From positions 1 through 64,000 of the forward strand of contig JAOUIA010000008.1 of NCBI GenBank assembly GCA_029884335.1: a stretch of 64,000 bases of DNA. The letters are read 5' to 3'. The notes under the pieces are model-generated. The model was not told where the DNA came from and did not search any database. It worked only from the letters and a program-made list of their open reading frames with translations. Made by a program: the position numbers and the translations under genes. Shown here piece by piece: positions 41,928-50,978 of this stretch. The first letter of the stretch is position 1. Each line of letters starts with the position of its first letter. The stretch is from Betaproteobacteria bacterium. GTDB lineage: Bacteria > Pseudomonadota > Gammaproteobacteria > Burkholderiales > Casimicrobiaceae.

Positions 41928-42737
41928 CTGAGCCTGCTCCGGAACCCACAGCAAGCGCAACCCGTCCTGCGCGGATTCGCCACCGTCCACGGCCGCCGCC
42001 TGGAGACTGCGACCATCGCGCCGGATGCGCCGCGGCCCCGCGCGCCGCACATCGTGCTCCTGCACGGTGCGCTTGGCTCGCTCGCGGCTTGGGATCGGTT
42101 TCCCCGCGAACTCGCGCGGGCATCGGGCTGCCCGGTCCTGGTCTACTCGCGCGCCGGCCACGGCCGCTCGGATCCTCCGGCGGGCCCGCCCGGCCCGGAC
42201 TACCTGCAGGTCGAGGCGCAGTCGGTGCTGCCGGCGCTCATGGACTCGCAGGGCATCGCGCGACCGGTGCTGGTCGGTCACGAGGACGGCGCGGCGATCG
42301 CGCTGATCCACGCGGGCAGCGGCTTCGACGTGACGGGCGTGGTCGCGCTTGCGCCGCGCACCGCGATCGGCGAGCAGGACGCGGCCCGCGTGCAGTCGGC
42401 GCACGCGCGCTTCGCGGCAGGCGAGGCGATGCAGGCGTTCGGGCGACAGCACCGCGATCCCGCGGCGCTGCTCGCCCGCTGGGCGACGCTGTGGGCTTCC
42501 CCCGCGGTTCACGCACGCACGCTGGAGCCGTTCCTCGCGCGCGTCGCCGCGCCCGTCCTGCTGGTCCAGGGCGAGGACGACGAGCACGCGAACGTCGCCG
42601 ACTTCGCCGCGCTCTCGCGCGAACTGCGCGGGCGGGCGCAGTCGATCGAGCTCGCAGCCGTGGGCCACGAGGCGTGGTTCGACGCCCCGCGCGCGGTGAT
42701 CGCGGCGATCGCCGCGCTCGTCGACCGCGCGCAATAG
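41928..42737 (+). CDS. Alpha/beta hydrolase, probable CTG start
   Basis: The frame is open from the TGA at 41865-41867 and has no ATG, GTG or TTG until a GTG at 42054, which would delete the first beta strand just before the oxyanion motif LLHGALGS. A CTG at 41928 (LSLLRNPQQAQPVLRG) lies 7 bp after a strong GGAGGG site and gives a normal 269-residue hydrolase. The nucleophile elbow VGHEDGAA has Glu rather than the usual Ser/Asp/Cys at the middle position, as in some haloperoxidase/PHB-type relatives, so activity is uncertain. The late histidine VGHEAWF is present. Confidence 0.6.
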   Translation: MSLLRNPQQAQPVLRGFATVHGRRLETATIAPDAPRPRAPHIVLLHGALGSLAAWDRFPRELARASGCPVLVYSRAGHGRSDPPAGPPGPDYLQVEAQSVLPALMDSQGIARPVLVGHEDGAAIALIHAGSGFDVTGVVALAPRTAIGEQDAARVQSAHARFAAGEAMQAFGRQHRDPAALLARWATLWASPAVHARTLEPFLARVAAPVLLVQGEDDEHANVADFAALSRELRGRAQSIELAAVGHEAWFDAPRAVIAAIAALVDRAQ

Positions 42738-42796
42738 CGGCGCCCGACTCGACTATCCTCCCGAAGTCCGGGTCAGCGCGGAAGATCCAGACGGCG

Positions 42797-42821
42797 GGAA
42801 TTCCGCTCTGACCCTAGTTCC
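42797..42821 (-). repeat. Palindromic GGGTCAGA repeat carrying the rsmI stop
   Basis: Read on minus, GGAACTAGGGTCAGAGCGGA + ATTCC. It resembles the 13925-14117 family (GGAAAGTAGGGTCAGA) and supplies the TAG of rsmI. A second GGGTCAGCGCGGA fragment lies at about 42770. Confidence 0.7.
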
Positions 42822-43722
42822 GCTTGAGGGCGACCGCCCGCTCGTAGAGCGCGTCGCGGGGAATGCCGGTGGCGGCGGCCGCGACGCGCGCCGCTGCCGA
42901 CGGCGGCATCTCGGCGAGCAGTGCGGCGAGCCAGCGCGCCGTGGCATCGTCGACGGCGGACGGCGCGCCGGCGCGCTCCGCGGCGTCCACGACGAGGACG
43001 AACTCGCCGCGCTCGCGATTCGCGTCCGCCGCGAACCATTCGTCGGCAGTCCCGAGCTCGAGCCTCGCAACCTCCTCGAACAGCTTGGTGAGCTCGCGGC
43101 CGACGACGAGCGTGCGTTCGTCGCCGAGCGCCTCGCGCAGCGCCGCAACCGTCGCGCGCACCCGGTGCGGCGCCTCGAAGCAGACGAGCGCCAGCGGCAG
43201 CGAGGCCACGCTCGCGAGGAGTTCGCGTCGCGCCTTCGCCTGCGAGGGCAGGAAGCCGAGGAAGGCGAAGCGCTCGGCGACGAGCCCCGCCACGCTCACC
43301 ATCGCGGCCAGCGCCGACGGTCCCGGAACGGGCACGACGCGCAGGCTTGCAGCCAGCGCCGCGCGCACGAGGCGCGCACCCGGATCGCTGATGCCGGGGG
43401 TGCCGGCGTCGCTCGCCAGCACCACGCGCTCGCCCGCCGCGAGCCAGGCGAGCACCTCGCCGATGCGCCGCTGCTCGTTGTGCTCGTGCAGCGCGCTCGG
43501 CCGCGTCGCGATGCCGCAGCGGCGCAGCAGCGCGCCGGTCACGCGCGTGTCCTCGGCGAGGATGCGGTCGGCGTTCGCGAGCGTGGCGCGCGCGCGATCG
43601 CTCAGGTCTGCGAGGTTACCGAGCGGCGTGGCGACCACATATAATGACCCGCGCGGCGCGTCGTGGCCGTGCTCGCCAGCATCCTCCGCCGCGACTTCCC
43701 TCTTCGTCACCGCGCCTCCCAT
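42814..43722 (-). CDS. rsmI: 16S rRNA (cytidine-1402 2'-O)-methyltransferase
   Basis: 302 residues from ATG at 43722 (an in-frame GTG at 43710 is an alternative). Tetrapyrrole-methylase fold with SLYVVATPLGNLADLSDRA, DRILAEDTRVTGALL, HEHNEQRR and LASDAGTPGISDPGARLV, all RsmI hallmarks. It methylates C1402 of 16S rRNA. It is divergent from the lpoA-like gene with starts that overlap by two bases, as expected for the yraL-yraM arrangement. The stop codon lies in a palindromic repeat. Confidence 0.93.
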   Translation of the reverse strand: MGGAVTKREVAAEDAGEHGHDAPRGSLYVVATPLGNLADLSDRARATLANADRILAEDTRVTGALLRRCGIATRPSALHEHNEQRRIGEVLAWLAAGERVVLASDAGTPGISDPGARLVRAALAASLRVVPVPGPSALAAMVSVAGLVAERFAFLGFLPSQAKARRELLASVASLPLALVCFEAPHRVRATVAALREALGDERTLVVGRELTKLFEEVARLELGTADEWFAADANRERGEFVLVVDAAERAGAPSAVDDATARWLAALLAEMPPSAAARVAAAATGIPRDALYERAVALKRN

Positions 43723-44875
43723 GCCCCGCGTCGCCGCACGCTCGCTCGCCGCACTCGCCCTCGCGTTCGCGTGCGGATCGTCCGCGGCGCAGGCGCCGCC
43801 GGCCGCGCCTGGCGTCCTCTCGCAGCCGGAGGCCAGGCCCGCGGCGCAACCGGAAGCGCCGGCGAAGCCCGCCGCGGCCGAAGCCGCGAAACCGGACGGC
43901 GATACTGTCGCCCAGCGCGCCGCCGACATCGCGCTCGTCCTGCCGCTGGCCTCGCCCGATTATGCTCGCGCCGCCGAAGCGGTGCGCGACGGGTTTCTCG
44001 CAGCGGCGCGGGCGGCCGGCCTCGAGCAGCGCACGCGCGTCGTCGGCCACGAGGACGGCGGCGTGCGCGGCGCGTTCGACGCGGCGGAGAAGCTCGGCGC
44101 GCGCGTCGTCGTCGGCCCGCTGGTGCGCGACGACCTGCGCGCGCTCGCCGCCTCCGACCGGCCGCTGCCGCTGACGCTCGCGCTCAACCAGTTCGACGAC
44201 GGGACGCCGCTGCCGCCGTCGACCTACGCGCTGACGCTGTCGATCGAGGCGGACGCGCGGCTGATCGCCCAGCGCCTTCGCGACGAGCAGGTCGTGGCGG
44301 TGGCGCTCATCGGCGGCTCGAGCCCGCTCGAGAAGCGCTTCGCGACCGCGTTCACCGACGCGTGGCTGGCCTCCGGCGGCGGCCCGCCCGAAGTCTACGT
44401 CTTCGAGGGCGCGTCCGAGGCGCTCGGCGCACTGCGCCGCGACCTCGCCCGGTCGAACGCGCAGGCCGCGGTGGTGACGCTGCCGGGCGCGCAGGCCGCG
44501 CTCGCCCGCACGTTCGCGCCGCGCCTGCCGGCGTTCGCGACCTCGCTCGTCAACGAGCCGATGGAGCGCGCCGCGCTCGCCGACCTCGAGGGCGTGGTGT
44601 TCGTCGACGTGCCGTGGCTGGTGCGGCCCGCCGCGCCCGAGTTCGCGGGCGTCCCCCGTCCCGAATTCGGCGCCAACGCGCTGCAGCGGCTCTTTGCGCT
44701 GGGCCTCGACGCGTTCGCGGTGGCCCATGCGTTCGAGAAGGGCGTGCCCGAGCGCCTCGCGCTGCCCGGGGCGACCGGGCGCCTGACGCTGGGCGACAGC
44801 CGTGTGATCGCGCGTTCGGGCGATTTCGCGACGATGCGCCGCGGGCAGGTCGTGCCCGCCGATGGATCGCGCTGA
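43721..44875 (+). CDS. lpoA: Penicillin-binding protein activator, LpoA/YraM C-terminal-type
   Basis: 384 residues from ATG at 43721: a signal peptide ending near CGSSAAQA, a proline/alanine-rich linker, then a type I periplasmic-binding-like domain (VAQRAADIALVLPLASPDYA, ARVVVGPLVRDDLRALA, LIGGSSPLEKRFATAF). E. coli LpoA is much longer because of an N-terminal TPR domain, which is missing here, and the lipobox is imperfect (AFAC). Identity rests on the fold and the yraL-M-N-O-P order. It would stimulate a class A penicillin-binding protein. Confidence 0.75.
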   Translation: MPRVAARSLAALALAFACGSSAAQAPPAAPGVLSQPEARPAAQPEAPAKPAAAEAAKPDGDTVAQRAADIALVLPLASPDYARAAEAVRDGFLAAARAAGLEQRTRVVGHEDGGVRGAFDAAEKLGARVVVGPLVRDDLRALAASDRPLPLTLALNQFDDGTPLPPSTYALTLSIEADARLIAQRLRDEQVVAVALIGGSSPLEKRFATAFTDAWLASGGGPPEVYVFEGASEALGALRRDLARSNAQAAVVTLPGAQAALARTFAPRLPAFATSLVNEPMERAALADLEGVVFVDVPWLVRPAAPEFAGVPRPEFGANALQRLFALGLDAFAVAHAFEKGVPERLALPGATGRLTLGDSRVIARSGDFATMRRGQVVPADGSR

Positions 44876-45227
44876 CGGCAAGCGCAACGCCGACGGCGCG
44901 CGCGCGGAGGCGCTCGCCGCCCGGCACCTCGAGAAGCACGGACTGGCGATCGTGGCGCGCAACGTGCGCAGCCGCTTCGGCGAGATCGACCTCGTGGCGC
45001 GCGACGGCGCGACCCTCGTGTTCGTCGAAGTGCGGCTGCGGCGCTCCACTTCCCGCGGCGGCGCCGCGGAGTCGATCACGGCGGCGAAGCGCGCCCGGCT
45101 GGTGAAGGCGGCGCAAGGCTACCTCGCCACGCTCGCCCGCGAGCCCGCCTGCCGCTTCGACGCAGTCCTGCTCGACGGCCTCGACGAAGCGCGCTGCGAG
45201 TGGGTGAAGGACGTCGTGTCGGCCTGA
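44862..45227 (+). CDS. yraN: YraN family (UPF0102) endonuclease-like protein
   Basis: 121 residues, overlapping the lpoA-like gene by 14 bp. The PD-(D/E)xK-like core of the family is visible: RFGEIDLVARDGATLVFVEV followed by RLRRSTSRGG and ITAAKRARLVKAAQGYL. Nuclease activity is predicted from the fold only. Confidence 0.9.
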   Translation: MDRADGKRNADGARAEALAARHLEKHGLAIVARNVRSRFGEIDLVARDGATLVFVEVRLRRSTSRGGAAESITAAKRARLVKAAQGYLATLAREPACRFDAVLLDGLDEARCEWVKDVVSA

Positions 45228-45241
45228 CGTAGAATCCGCGC

Positions 45242-45832
45242 ATGGACCACGAGGCCCGCATCCGCGCGCACTTCGCCGCGAGCGCCGAGCTCAAGGCGGC
45301 CTCGGGGCCGCAGCTCGCCCCCGCGATCGCGCGCGCGGCGGAGGCGATGACCGCGTGCCTGTTCGCCGACGGCCGCATCCTCGCCTGCGGCAACGGCGGC
45401 TCGGCCGCCGACGCGCAGCACTTCGCCGCCGAGATGGTCGGGCGCTTCGAGCGCGAGCGTCCGGAGCTGCCGGCGATCGCGCTGACGGTCGACTCGTCGA
45501 TCCTGACGGCGATCGCCAACGACTACGCGTTCGACCAGGTCTTCGCCAAGCAGGTGCGCGCGCTCGGCCGCAAGGGCGACGTGCTGCTCGCGTTCTCGAC
45601 CTCGGGCAACTCGGCCAACGTGATCGCCGCGATCGACGCCGCGCACGAGCGGGAGATGCGCGTCGTCGCGCTGACCGGGCGCGGCGGCGGGCGCATCGGC
45701 GAGATGATCGGCGACGGCGACGTGCACGTGTGCGTGCCGCACGAGCGCACGGCGCACGTCCAGGAGGTCCACCTCGCCGTGCTGCACTGCCTGTGCGACG
45801 CGATCGACCGCACGCTGCTCGGCGACGAGTGA
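45242..45832 (+). CDS. diaA: SIS-domain protein, DiaA/phosphoheptose isomerase family
   Basis: 196 residues. A SIS sugar-phosphate-binding domain with [34 protein letters not shown] and [15 protein letters not shown]. The position after yraN and before a BON lipoprotein equals yraO (diaA), a DnaA-binding initiation factor in E. coli, while the sequence family is shared with GmhA, and rfaE2 of the heptose pathway lies nearby. Either role is possible. A TAGAAT -10 at 45230-45235 only 6 bp before ATG suggests a leaderless transcript. Confidence 0.8.
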   Translation: MDHEARIRAHFAASAELKAASGPQLAPAIARAAEAMTACLFADGRILACGNGGSAADAQHFAAEMVGRFERERPELPAIALTVDSSILTAIANDYAFDQVFAKQVRALGRKGDVLLAFSTSGNSANVIAAIDAAHEREMRVVALTGRGGGRIGEMIGDGDVHVCVPHERTAHVQEVHLAVLHCLCDAIDRTLLGDE

Positions 45833-45875
45833 GCCCGCGCGACGGCGGCACCGGCGCCCTGCCCTGCGAGCCACC

Positions 45876-46457
45876 ATGCCCGACGCACCCAGGATCCTGC
45901 TCGCGGCCGCGCTGATCGCGGCGGTGCAGTCGCTCGCCGCCTGCGTCCCGCTCGTCGTGGCCGGCGCGGCGGGCACCGCGCTCGTCGTCAGCGACCGCCG
46001 CTCGGCGGGGGCGCAGCTCGACGACGCGGCGATCGAGACGAAGGTCGCCGGCACGGTCGCCGAGCGCCACGGCGATCGCGCGCACGTCAACGCGACGAGC
46101 TACAACGGCGCCCTGCTGCTGACCGGCGAGGTGCCCGACGCGGCGGCGAAGGCCGCGGTGTTCGAGGCGGCGAGGGCGACCGAGCGCGTGCGCTCCGTGC
46201 ACGACGAGCTGGTCGTCGCGCCGCCCTCCGACCTGGGCGCGCGGACGAACGACACCTACCTCACGTCGCTGGTGAAGTCGCGCTTCCTCGAGGGCTCCGG
46301 GACGTTCTCGGCGACGCACGTCAAGGTCGTCACCGAGCGCGGCGTCGTGTACCTGATGGGGCTGGTTCGCCGTGCCGAGGCCGACGCCGCCACGAACATC
46401 GCCGCGTCGACGCGCGGCGTGGCGCGCGTGGTCAAGGTCTTCGAGTACATCGACTAG
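45876..46457 (+). CDS. dolP: BON-domain lipoprotein, DolP/YraP-like
   Basis: 193 residues with a lipoprotein signal (QSLAACVPLVV, lipid on Cys23) and two BON domains: about 50-115 (ETKVAGTVAERHGDR, NGALLLTGEVPD) and 120-190 (TSLVKSRFLEGSG, ERGVVYLMGLVRRAEAD). This is the DolP plan, an outer-membrane-integrity lipoprotein that marks division sites and supports BAM. It completes the yraLMNOP-like order. Confidence 0.88.
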   Translation: MPDAPRILLAAALIAAVQSLAACVPLVVAGAAGTALVVSDRRSAGAQLDDAAIETKVAGTVAERHGDRAHVNATSYNGALLLTGEVPDAAAKAAVFEAARATERVRSVHDELVVAPPSDLGARTNDTYLTSLVKSRFLEGSGTFSATHVKVVTERGVVYLMGLVRRAEADAATNIAASTRGVARVVKVFEYID

Positions 46458-46470
46458 GCGGGAGGCGGCC

Positions 46471-46971
46471 ATGAGCGGCGAGACGCTGCCCCAGCCGCGC
46501 TACCCGGCGAAGATCGCCGGCGCGCGCGACGCGCTGGAGCGCATCGCTCGGCTGCCGCGGCCGCTCGTGTTCACCAACGGCGTCTTCGACGTCCTGCACC
46601 GCGGCCACGTGACCTATCTCGAGCAGGCGCGCGGGCTCGGCGCATCGCTGGTCGTCGCCGTCAACAGCGACGAGTCGGTGCGCCGGCTCGGCAAGGGCGA
46701 AGGGCGCCCGCTCAACCCGCTCGCCGACCGCATGGCCGTGCTCGCCGCGCTGGCGGCGGTCGACCTCGTCGTCCCGTTCGACGACGACACGCCGCGCGAG
46801 GTGATCCTGGCCGCGCGGCCGGACGTGCTGGTCAAGGGCGGCGACTACACCGCGGAGACGACCGCCGGCGCGGCGGAGACGATCGCGCGCGGCGGGCGCT
46901 TCGTCGCCATCCCGCTGCTGGAAGGCCGCTCGACGAGCGCGCTCGTCGAACGCATCCGCACGCGCGGCTAA
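46471..46971 (+). CDS. rfaE2: D-glycero-beta-D-manno-heptose 1-phosphate adenylyltransferase
   Basis: 166 residues from ATG at 46471, with GGGAGG just upstream. It is a nucleotidyltransferase with the HxGH-type motif FTNGVFDVLHRGHVTYL, VAVNSDESVRRLGKG, and KGGDYTAETTAGA. It corresponds to the C-terminal half of E. coli HldE, encoded separately as in many betaproteobacteria; it makes ADP-heptose for LPS core. Confidence 0.92.
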   Translation: MSGETLPQPRYPAKIAGARDALERIARLPRPLVFTNGVFDVLHRGHVTYLEQARGLGASLVVAVNSDESVRRLGKGEGRPLNPLADRMAVLAALAAVDLVVPFDDDTPREVILAARPDVLVKGGDYTAETTAGAAETIARGGRFVAIPLLEGRSTSALVERIRTRG

Positions 46972-46977
46972 AGGCCG

Positions 46978-48825
46978 CTACTTCCTGTAGCGGGCGAGGA
47001 AGTCCGCGACGATGCCCTTCTGCGACCGGTCGATCGCCGCGTCGAGCGTCCGGTCGGCCGGGTCGTACTGCTTGGCCTTGCGCAGCGCGTTGATGGCGTC
47101 CTGGTGGAAGCCCAGCCCCTGCTGCGCGAGCCCGTAGCAGCGCCACGCGTCGGCGCTGCCGAGCTCGAGGTTGGTCCACGTGCGGCAGAGCTCGGCCGCG
47201 CGCCGGTAGTTGCCGGCGGCGAGCATGCGCGGCCCTTCGCTGCGCATCGCGTTGACGCGGGCGCGCCGCTCGGCGAACTCGCGGTCGAGCTCCGGATCGA
47301 TCGGGGCGCCCGGCGGCGGACCCGGCGCGGAGGCGCTGCCGGACGCGGCCGCGCCGAACGAGGGGACGCTGGGCAGCGACAGGTTGCTGATGAGGCCGCC
47401 GTCGGCGACGAGCCCGCCCTTGATCTCGGCGAACGACGGGAACGCGTCGGACACCGTGGCCCGCGCCCAGCCGATCGACTCGGCCATCGGCTGGTGCCAC
47501 GCCACGCCGTAGAGCCACAGCATGGCGGCGAGCCCGCACACGCCGGTGACGGCGTTGAGCACCCCCGGCGGCCCGTGAGTGACGAGCACGTCCTCGGCGA
47601 AGTCCCAGTCGGTCTCCTGGTTCTGCGCGAGCTTCTCGTAGGCCACGGCGACGAGGAAAGGCGCGAGCAGCGGGAAGCCGCAGGCCATGCCCTCCCACCA
47701 GACGCGGAACCCGCGCCGCAGCGCACGGCCGAGCTGCGCCTGCGTGTCGCGGCGCGCGTAGGCGTTGGAGATCGAGAACTGCAGGAAGATGCCGAACAGC
47801 CACTTGCCCGGCGTGCTGCCGAGGGCGGCGATCAGCAGCGCCTCGACCGGGACCCAGGACAGCGTGATCAGGATCGGCGCGATCAGCGGGTGCCCGAGCG
47901 AGCGCGCCGCGCCCTCGGGCAGCGCGCCCATGCCGGACAGCTCGGAGAGCAGGAGCGCCAGGACCAGCCCCCAGATCGAGTAGTCGAACAGGCGCGCGGC
48001 CAGCCGGTGCCACGGCCGCGGCTCGCTCGTGCGGCCGGACTTCGCGCGCTCGAGCTCGGCCATGCGCAGCTGGAAGATCCAGCTCGCGTCCTCGGAGGGC
48101 TGGTTGGTGCCGAGGAACACGCTCTTCTCGCGCCGCCAGTTGAGGATCGCGAGGTCGGTCTGCGGCTGCAGCGCCGGCGCCGGCGGCGCGGCGCGGCGGC
48201 GCAGCCACGCCACCGAGTGCACGGCGCCGTAGACGACCGCGAGCGCGATGAGCGTGAGCGTGAGCCACACGAGCACCTGCTTCGCGACCAGCACGGCGTC
48301 GGCCGGCGTCACGAACAGGATCGCCGCGGCGATGAATGCGCCGAAGAGCACGCACAGGCCGAGCGTGACCCACGGCGAGCGTGAGAACGACACGACGCGC
48401 TCGGTGAGCCCCGGGTGGTGGCGCGCGACCTCCGGGGCCGGCGCGTCGACGAGCGCGTGGTCCATCGCCGCGTCGAGCGAGGCCTCGAGGTCGGGCCGGC
48501 TGCCCGCGCCTTCGGCCTCCGCGTCGGCCGCGCCGACGTCGGTCTGCTCCCCCGCTTCCGCGACGGCGTGGTTCACGACGTGCGCGATCTTCTGCTCGGT
48601 CGTGCCCGCCGAGAGCGCGAGCTCCTGGTCGTAGCGGCCGCGCCGCTGCGGGTCGCTCAGTATGCGGCTGGCATGATTGATGAAGCGCAGCGCCTCTTCG
48701 ACATTGCCCTGGCCGTCGCGCGTCTTCGCGTAGTACTTGCGGATGAGGCGACGCAGGCTCGCGCGCACTTCCTCGTCGGAGGCCGCGGGGTTGATGCCCA
48801 GCGCTTCGTAGATCGTCGCCTTCAT
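46978..48825 (-). CDS. Membrane protein with degenerate J domain, RDD domain and TPR-like tail
   Basis: 615 residues from ATG at 48825. Residues 1-70 read as a J domain (YEALGINPAASDEEVRASLR ... RILSDPQRRGRYDQEL), but the essential HPD tripeptide is replaced by KYYAKTRDG. Two membrane helices follow (about 150-200), then an RDD-type region (PWHRLAARLFDYSIWGLVLA, STPGKWLFGIFLQ) with more helices. The C-terminal 130 residues contain TPR-like repeats (AAELCRTWTNLELGSADAWR). It is convergent with rfaE2. The function is unknown; DnaK stimulation by the known mechanism is unlikely. Confidence 0.75.
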   Translation of the reverse strand: MKATIYEALGINPAASDEEVRASLRRLIRKYYAKTRDGQGNVEEALRFINHASRILSDPQRRGRYDQELALSAGTTEQKIAHVVNHAVAEAGEQTDVGAADAEAEGAGSRPDLEASLDAAMDHALVDAPAPEVARHHPGLTERVVSFSRSPWVTLGLCVLFGAFIAAAILFVTPADAVLVAKQVLVWLTLTLIALAVVYGAVHSVAWLRRRAAPPAPALQPQTDLAILNWRREKSVFLGTNQPSEDASWIFQLRMAELERAKSGRTSEPRPWHRLAARLFDYSIWGLVLALLLSELSGMGALPEGAARSLGHPLIAPILITLSWVPVEALLIAALGSTPGKWLFGIFLQFSISNAYARRDTQAQLGRALRRGFRVWWEGMACGFPLLAPFLVAVAYEKLAQNQETDWDFAEDVLVTHGPPGVLNAVTGVCGLAAMLWLYGVAWHQPMAESIGWARATVSDAFPSFAEIKGGLVADGGLISNLSLPSVPSFGAAASGSASAPGPPPGAPIDPELDREFAERRARVNAMRSEGPRMLAAGNYRRAAELCRTWTNLELGSADAWRCYGLAQQGLGFHQDAINALRKAKQYDPADRTLDAAIDRSQKGIVADFLARYRK

Positions 48826-49151
48826 CGCAACGCGGACAAGGACCAGCCCTATGCCAATGGAATCTTGCGGAAAAGCCCGCCGGATGGCAAGGCGCAGCAA
48901 GAAGCAAGCCACACCGATCCGCCGAACGGCGCGATGGGCGTTTCTGCGGCGAAGCAGCGCGCCCGCGACGCCCAGGGTCAGGTGCTGCCGCCCGCCGAAG
49001 GCGGGGGCGCCGCGAAGGGGCGCGCGACCGCGCGCTGCGCCGGGCGGGAAATGCTGCAGGAATGGCCGCTCCTGGGGCCGTTGCCCGCCCCGGCCGGCAG
49101 AAGGCCCACTTTTCCATCGCCGCACCCCCTTGCGGGCAACCTGCACAAACG

Positions 49152-49176
49152 AAAAAGGGCGGCCCGCGGGCCGCCC
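49152..49176 (-). terminator. Intrinsic terminator of the rpsP-rimM-trmD-rplS operon
   Basis: On minus, GGGCGGCCCGCGGGCCGCCC followed by TTTTT, about 21 bp after the rplS stop: a GC-rich stem with a U-tract. The remaining 48826-49150 gap, leading to the J-domain gene, holds nothing I can identify. Confidence 0.9.
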
Positions 49177-49197
49177 CTGGCGCGACGTCGCCGGCCG

Positions 49198-49578
49198 CTA
49201 TTCGGGCTTGGCGGCGCCCTCGCGGTGCGCGAGCTTCTCGCGGATGCGCGCCGACTTGCCGCTGCGGTCGCGCAGGTAGTAGAGCTTCGCGCGGCGCACG
49301 TCGCCGCGGCGCTTGATCTCCACCGACGCGATCAGCGGCGAATAGGTCTGGAACGTCCGCTCCACCCCTTCGCCGCTGCTGATCTTGCGCACGGTGAACG
49401 AGGAGTTGAGGCCGCGGTTGCGCTTCGCGATCACCACGCCCTCGTAGGCCTGCACGCGCTTGCGCTCGCCTTCGACGACGTTGACGTTGACGATCACGGT
49501 GTCGCCCGGCGCGAAGTCGGGAACGGTGCGGTTGAGGCGCGCGATCTCCTCGCGCTCCAGCGTCTCGATGATGTTCAT
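49198..49578 (-). CDS. rplS: 50S ribosomal protein L19
   Basis: 126 residues with the L19 sequence: [60 protein letters not shown] and [20 protein letters not shown]. It lies at the interface of the ribosomal subunits. It is the last gene of rpsP-rimM-trmD-rplS, 109 bp after trmD, followed by a strong intrinsic terminator. Confidence 0.98.
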   Translation of the reverse strand: MNIIETLEREEIARLNRTVPDFAPGDTVIVNVNVVEGERKRVQAYEGVVIAKRNRGLNSSFTVRKISSGEGVERTFQTYSPLIASVEIKRRGDVRRAKLYYLRDRSGKSARIREKLAHREGAAKPE

Positions 49579-49687
49579 GGCGTGACTCCTTTCGCTGCCG
49601 CGTCCGCCGCGGCTCTCGTTTCCGGCCGGTCGCGCCGGCCTTGTCGACGCGCAGAGCAGGGCGCCCCCTGGTGCGCGCGCTTCGGTG

Positions 49688-50440
49688 CTACCTCGCCGGC
49701 CTCGCCCGCGCCGGCAACTGTGCTGCTTCCTGCGACCCCGCCCGGTCCTGCAGCAGGTCCGGCCGGCGCTCGGCGGTCCGCTTCAGCGACTCGGCGAGCC
49801 GCCACTTCCGGATCGCCTCGTGGTGCCCCGACAGCAGCACCTCGGGCACCCGCAAGCCTTCGTAAACCTCCGGCCTCGTGTAGTGCGGGCAGTCGAGCAG
49901 CCCGGCCACGAACGAGTCCTCCTGCGCCGATTGCGCGTCGTTGAGCGCCCCCGGCAACTGCCTGGCGATCGCGTCGATCAGCATCAGCGCCGGCAACTCG
50001 CCGCCCGACACCACGAAATCGCCGATCGCGATCTCTTCGTCCACCTCGCGCGCGATCAGCCGCTCGTCGACGCCCTCGTACCGCCCCGCGAGCAGGATGT
50101 AGCCCGCCTGCGGCGCTTCCGCCATCGCCTTCACGCGCGCGTGCGTGAGCGGCGTTCCCGCCGGCGACAGGTACACGACGCGGGGCTGCGCCACCCCCGC
50201 CGCCGCCTGCGCCGCGCGCGCCGCCGCCAGCGCCTGCGCCAGCGGCTGCGCCAGCATCACCATCCCCGGGCCGCCGCCGTACGGCCGGTCGTCGACCGTG
50301 CGGTGCGCGTCCGTGGTGAAGTCGCGCGGATTCCACGTCGCCAGCTGCCACAGGCCGCGCTCGCGCGCGCGAGCCGTCACGCCGAAGCCGCACGCGTGCT
50401 CGACCATCGCGGGGAACAGCGTCACGACGTCGATGCGCAC
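49688..50440 (-). CDS. trmD: tRNA (guanine-37 N1)-methyltransferase
   Basis: 250 residues from GTG at 50440 ([20 protein letters not shown]). The SPOUT knot motifs [34 protein letters not shown] and [20 protein letters not shown] are complete. It methylates G37 of tRNAs reading CNN codons to stop frameshifting. It starts 11 bp after the rimM stop within the conserved operon. Confidence 0.97.
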   Translation of the reverse strand: MRIDVVTLFPAMVEHACGFGVTARARERGLWQLATWNPRDFTTDAHRTVDDRPYGGGPGMVMLAQPLAQALAAARAAQAAAGVAQPRVVYLSPAGTPLTHARVKAMAEAPQAGYILLAGRYEGVDERLIAREVDEEIAIGDFVVSGGELPALMLIDAIARQLPGALNDAQSAQEDSFVAGLLDCPHYTRPEVYEGLRVPEVLLSGHHEAIRKWRLAESLKRTAERRPDLLQDRAGSQEAAQLPARARPAR

Positions 50441-50451
50441 CGCGCCTGCCT

Positions 50452-50943
50452 TCAGTAATCCGCTTCCCAGTCCACCTCGACGACTCGCGCCGCGAGGTCC
50501 ACGCCCGTCACGTACGCCGGCACCAGCGGGATGAGCCGGCTGGCCCCGTCCGCGCCCGCCACCCTCAGCAGCGGGTGGGCGCCGCAATCGTCCACCGCTT
50601 CCACCGTGCCGAGCTCGACGCCGCCGCCGGTCACCACCATGCAGCCCGGCAGGTCGGCGAGGTACACCTCGCCGGCGTCCGCGCCCGGCATCGCCGCGCG
50701 CGCCACCTCGATCAGCGAGCCGCGCAGCAGCGCCGCGGCCTCCGGCGAGTCGACGCCCTCGACTTTCGCCACCAGCGCGCCGCCGTGCGCGCGCCCTTCG
50801 ATCAACCGGAACTCGCGCGGCTCGCGCTCGCCGCGCATGCTCATCTGCCAGACCGGGTAGCCGAGCAGCGCCTCCGGCGTCGCGGTGTACGGCTGCACCT
50901 TCATCCACCCCCGCACGCCGTAGGGAGCGGCCACGCGCCCCAT
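50452..50943 (-). CDS. rimM: 16S rRNA processing/ribosome maturation factor RimM
   Basis: 163 residues from the first ATG at 50943. RimM motifs [19 protein letters not shown], an N-terminal barrel and a PRC-barrel half ([41 protein letters not shown]) are present. The ATG cuts into the first beta strand. An in-frame CTG at 50982, overlapping the rpsP stop (CTGA), would give [16 protein letters not shown] and a more normal start, so the true start may be there. Confidence 0.92.
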   Translation of the reverse strand: MGRVAAPYGVRGWMKVQPYTATPEALLGYPVWQMSMRGEREPREFRLIEGRAHGGALVAKVEGVDSPEAAALLRGSLIEVARAAMPGADAGEVYLADLPGCMVVTGGGVELGTVEAVDDCGAHPLLRVAGADGASRLIPLVPAYVTGVDLAARVVEVDWEADY

Positions 50944-50978
50944 CGCGACGTAGCGCGACGGAGTGTCGCTTTCCTGCG

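Noticed and set aside
48826-49150. A gene in the gap between the J-domain gene and the rplS terminator
   Set aside because: The only open frames are arginine-rich without a ribosome site or recognisable motif.
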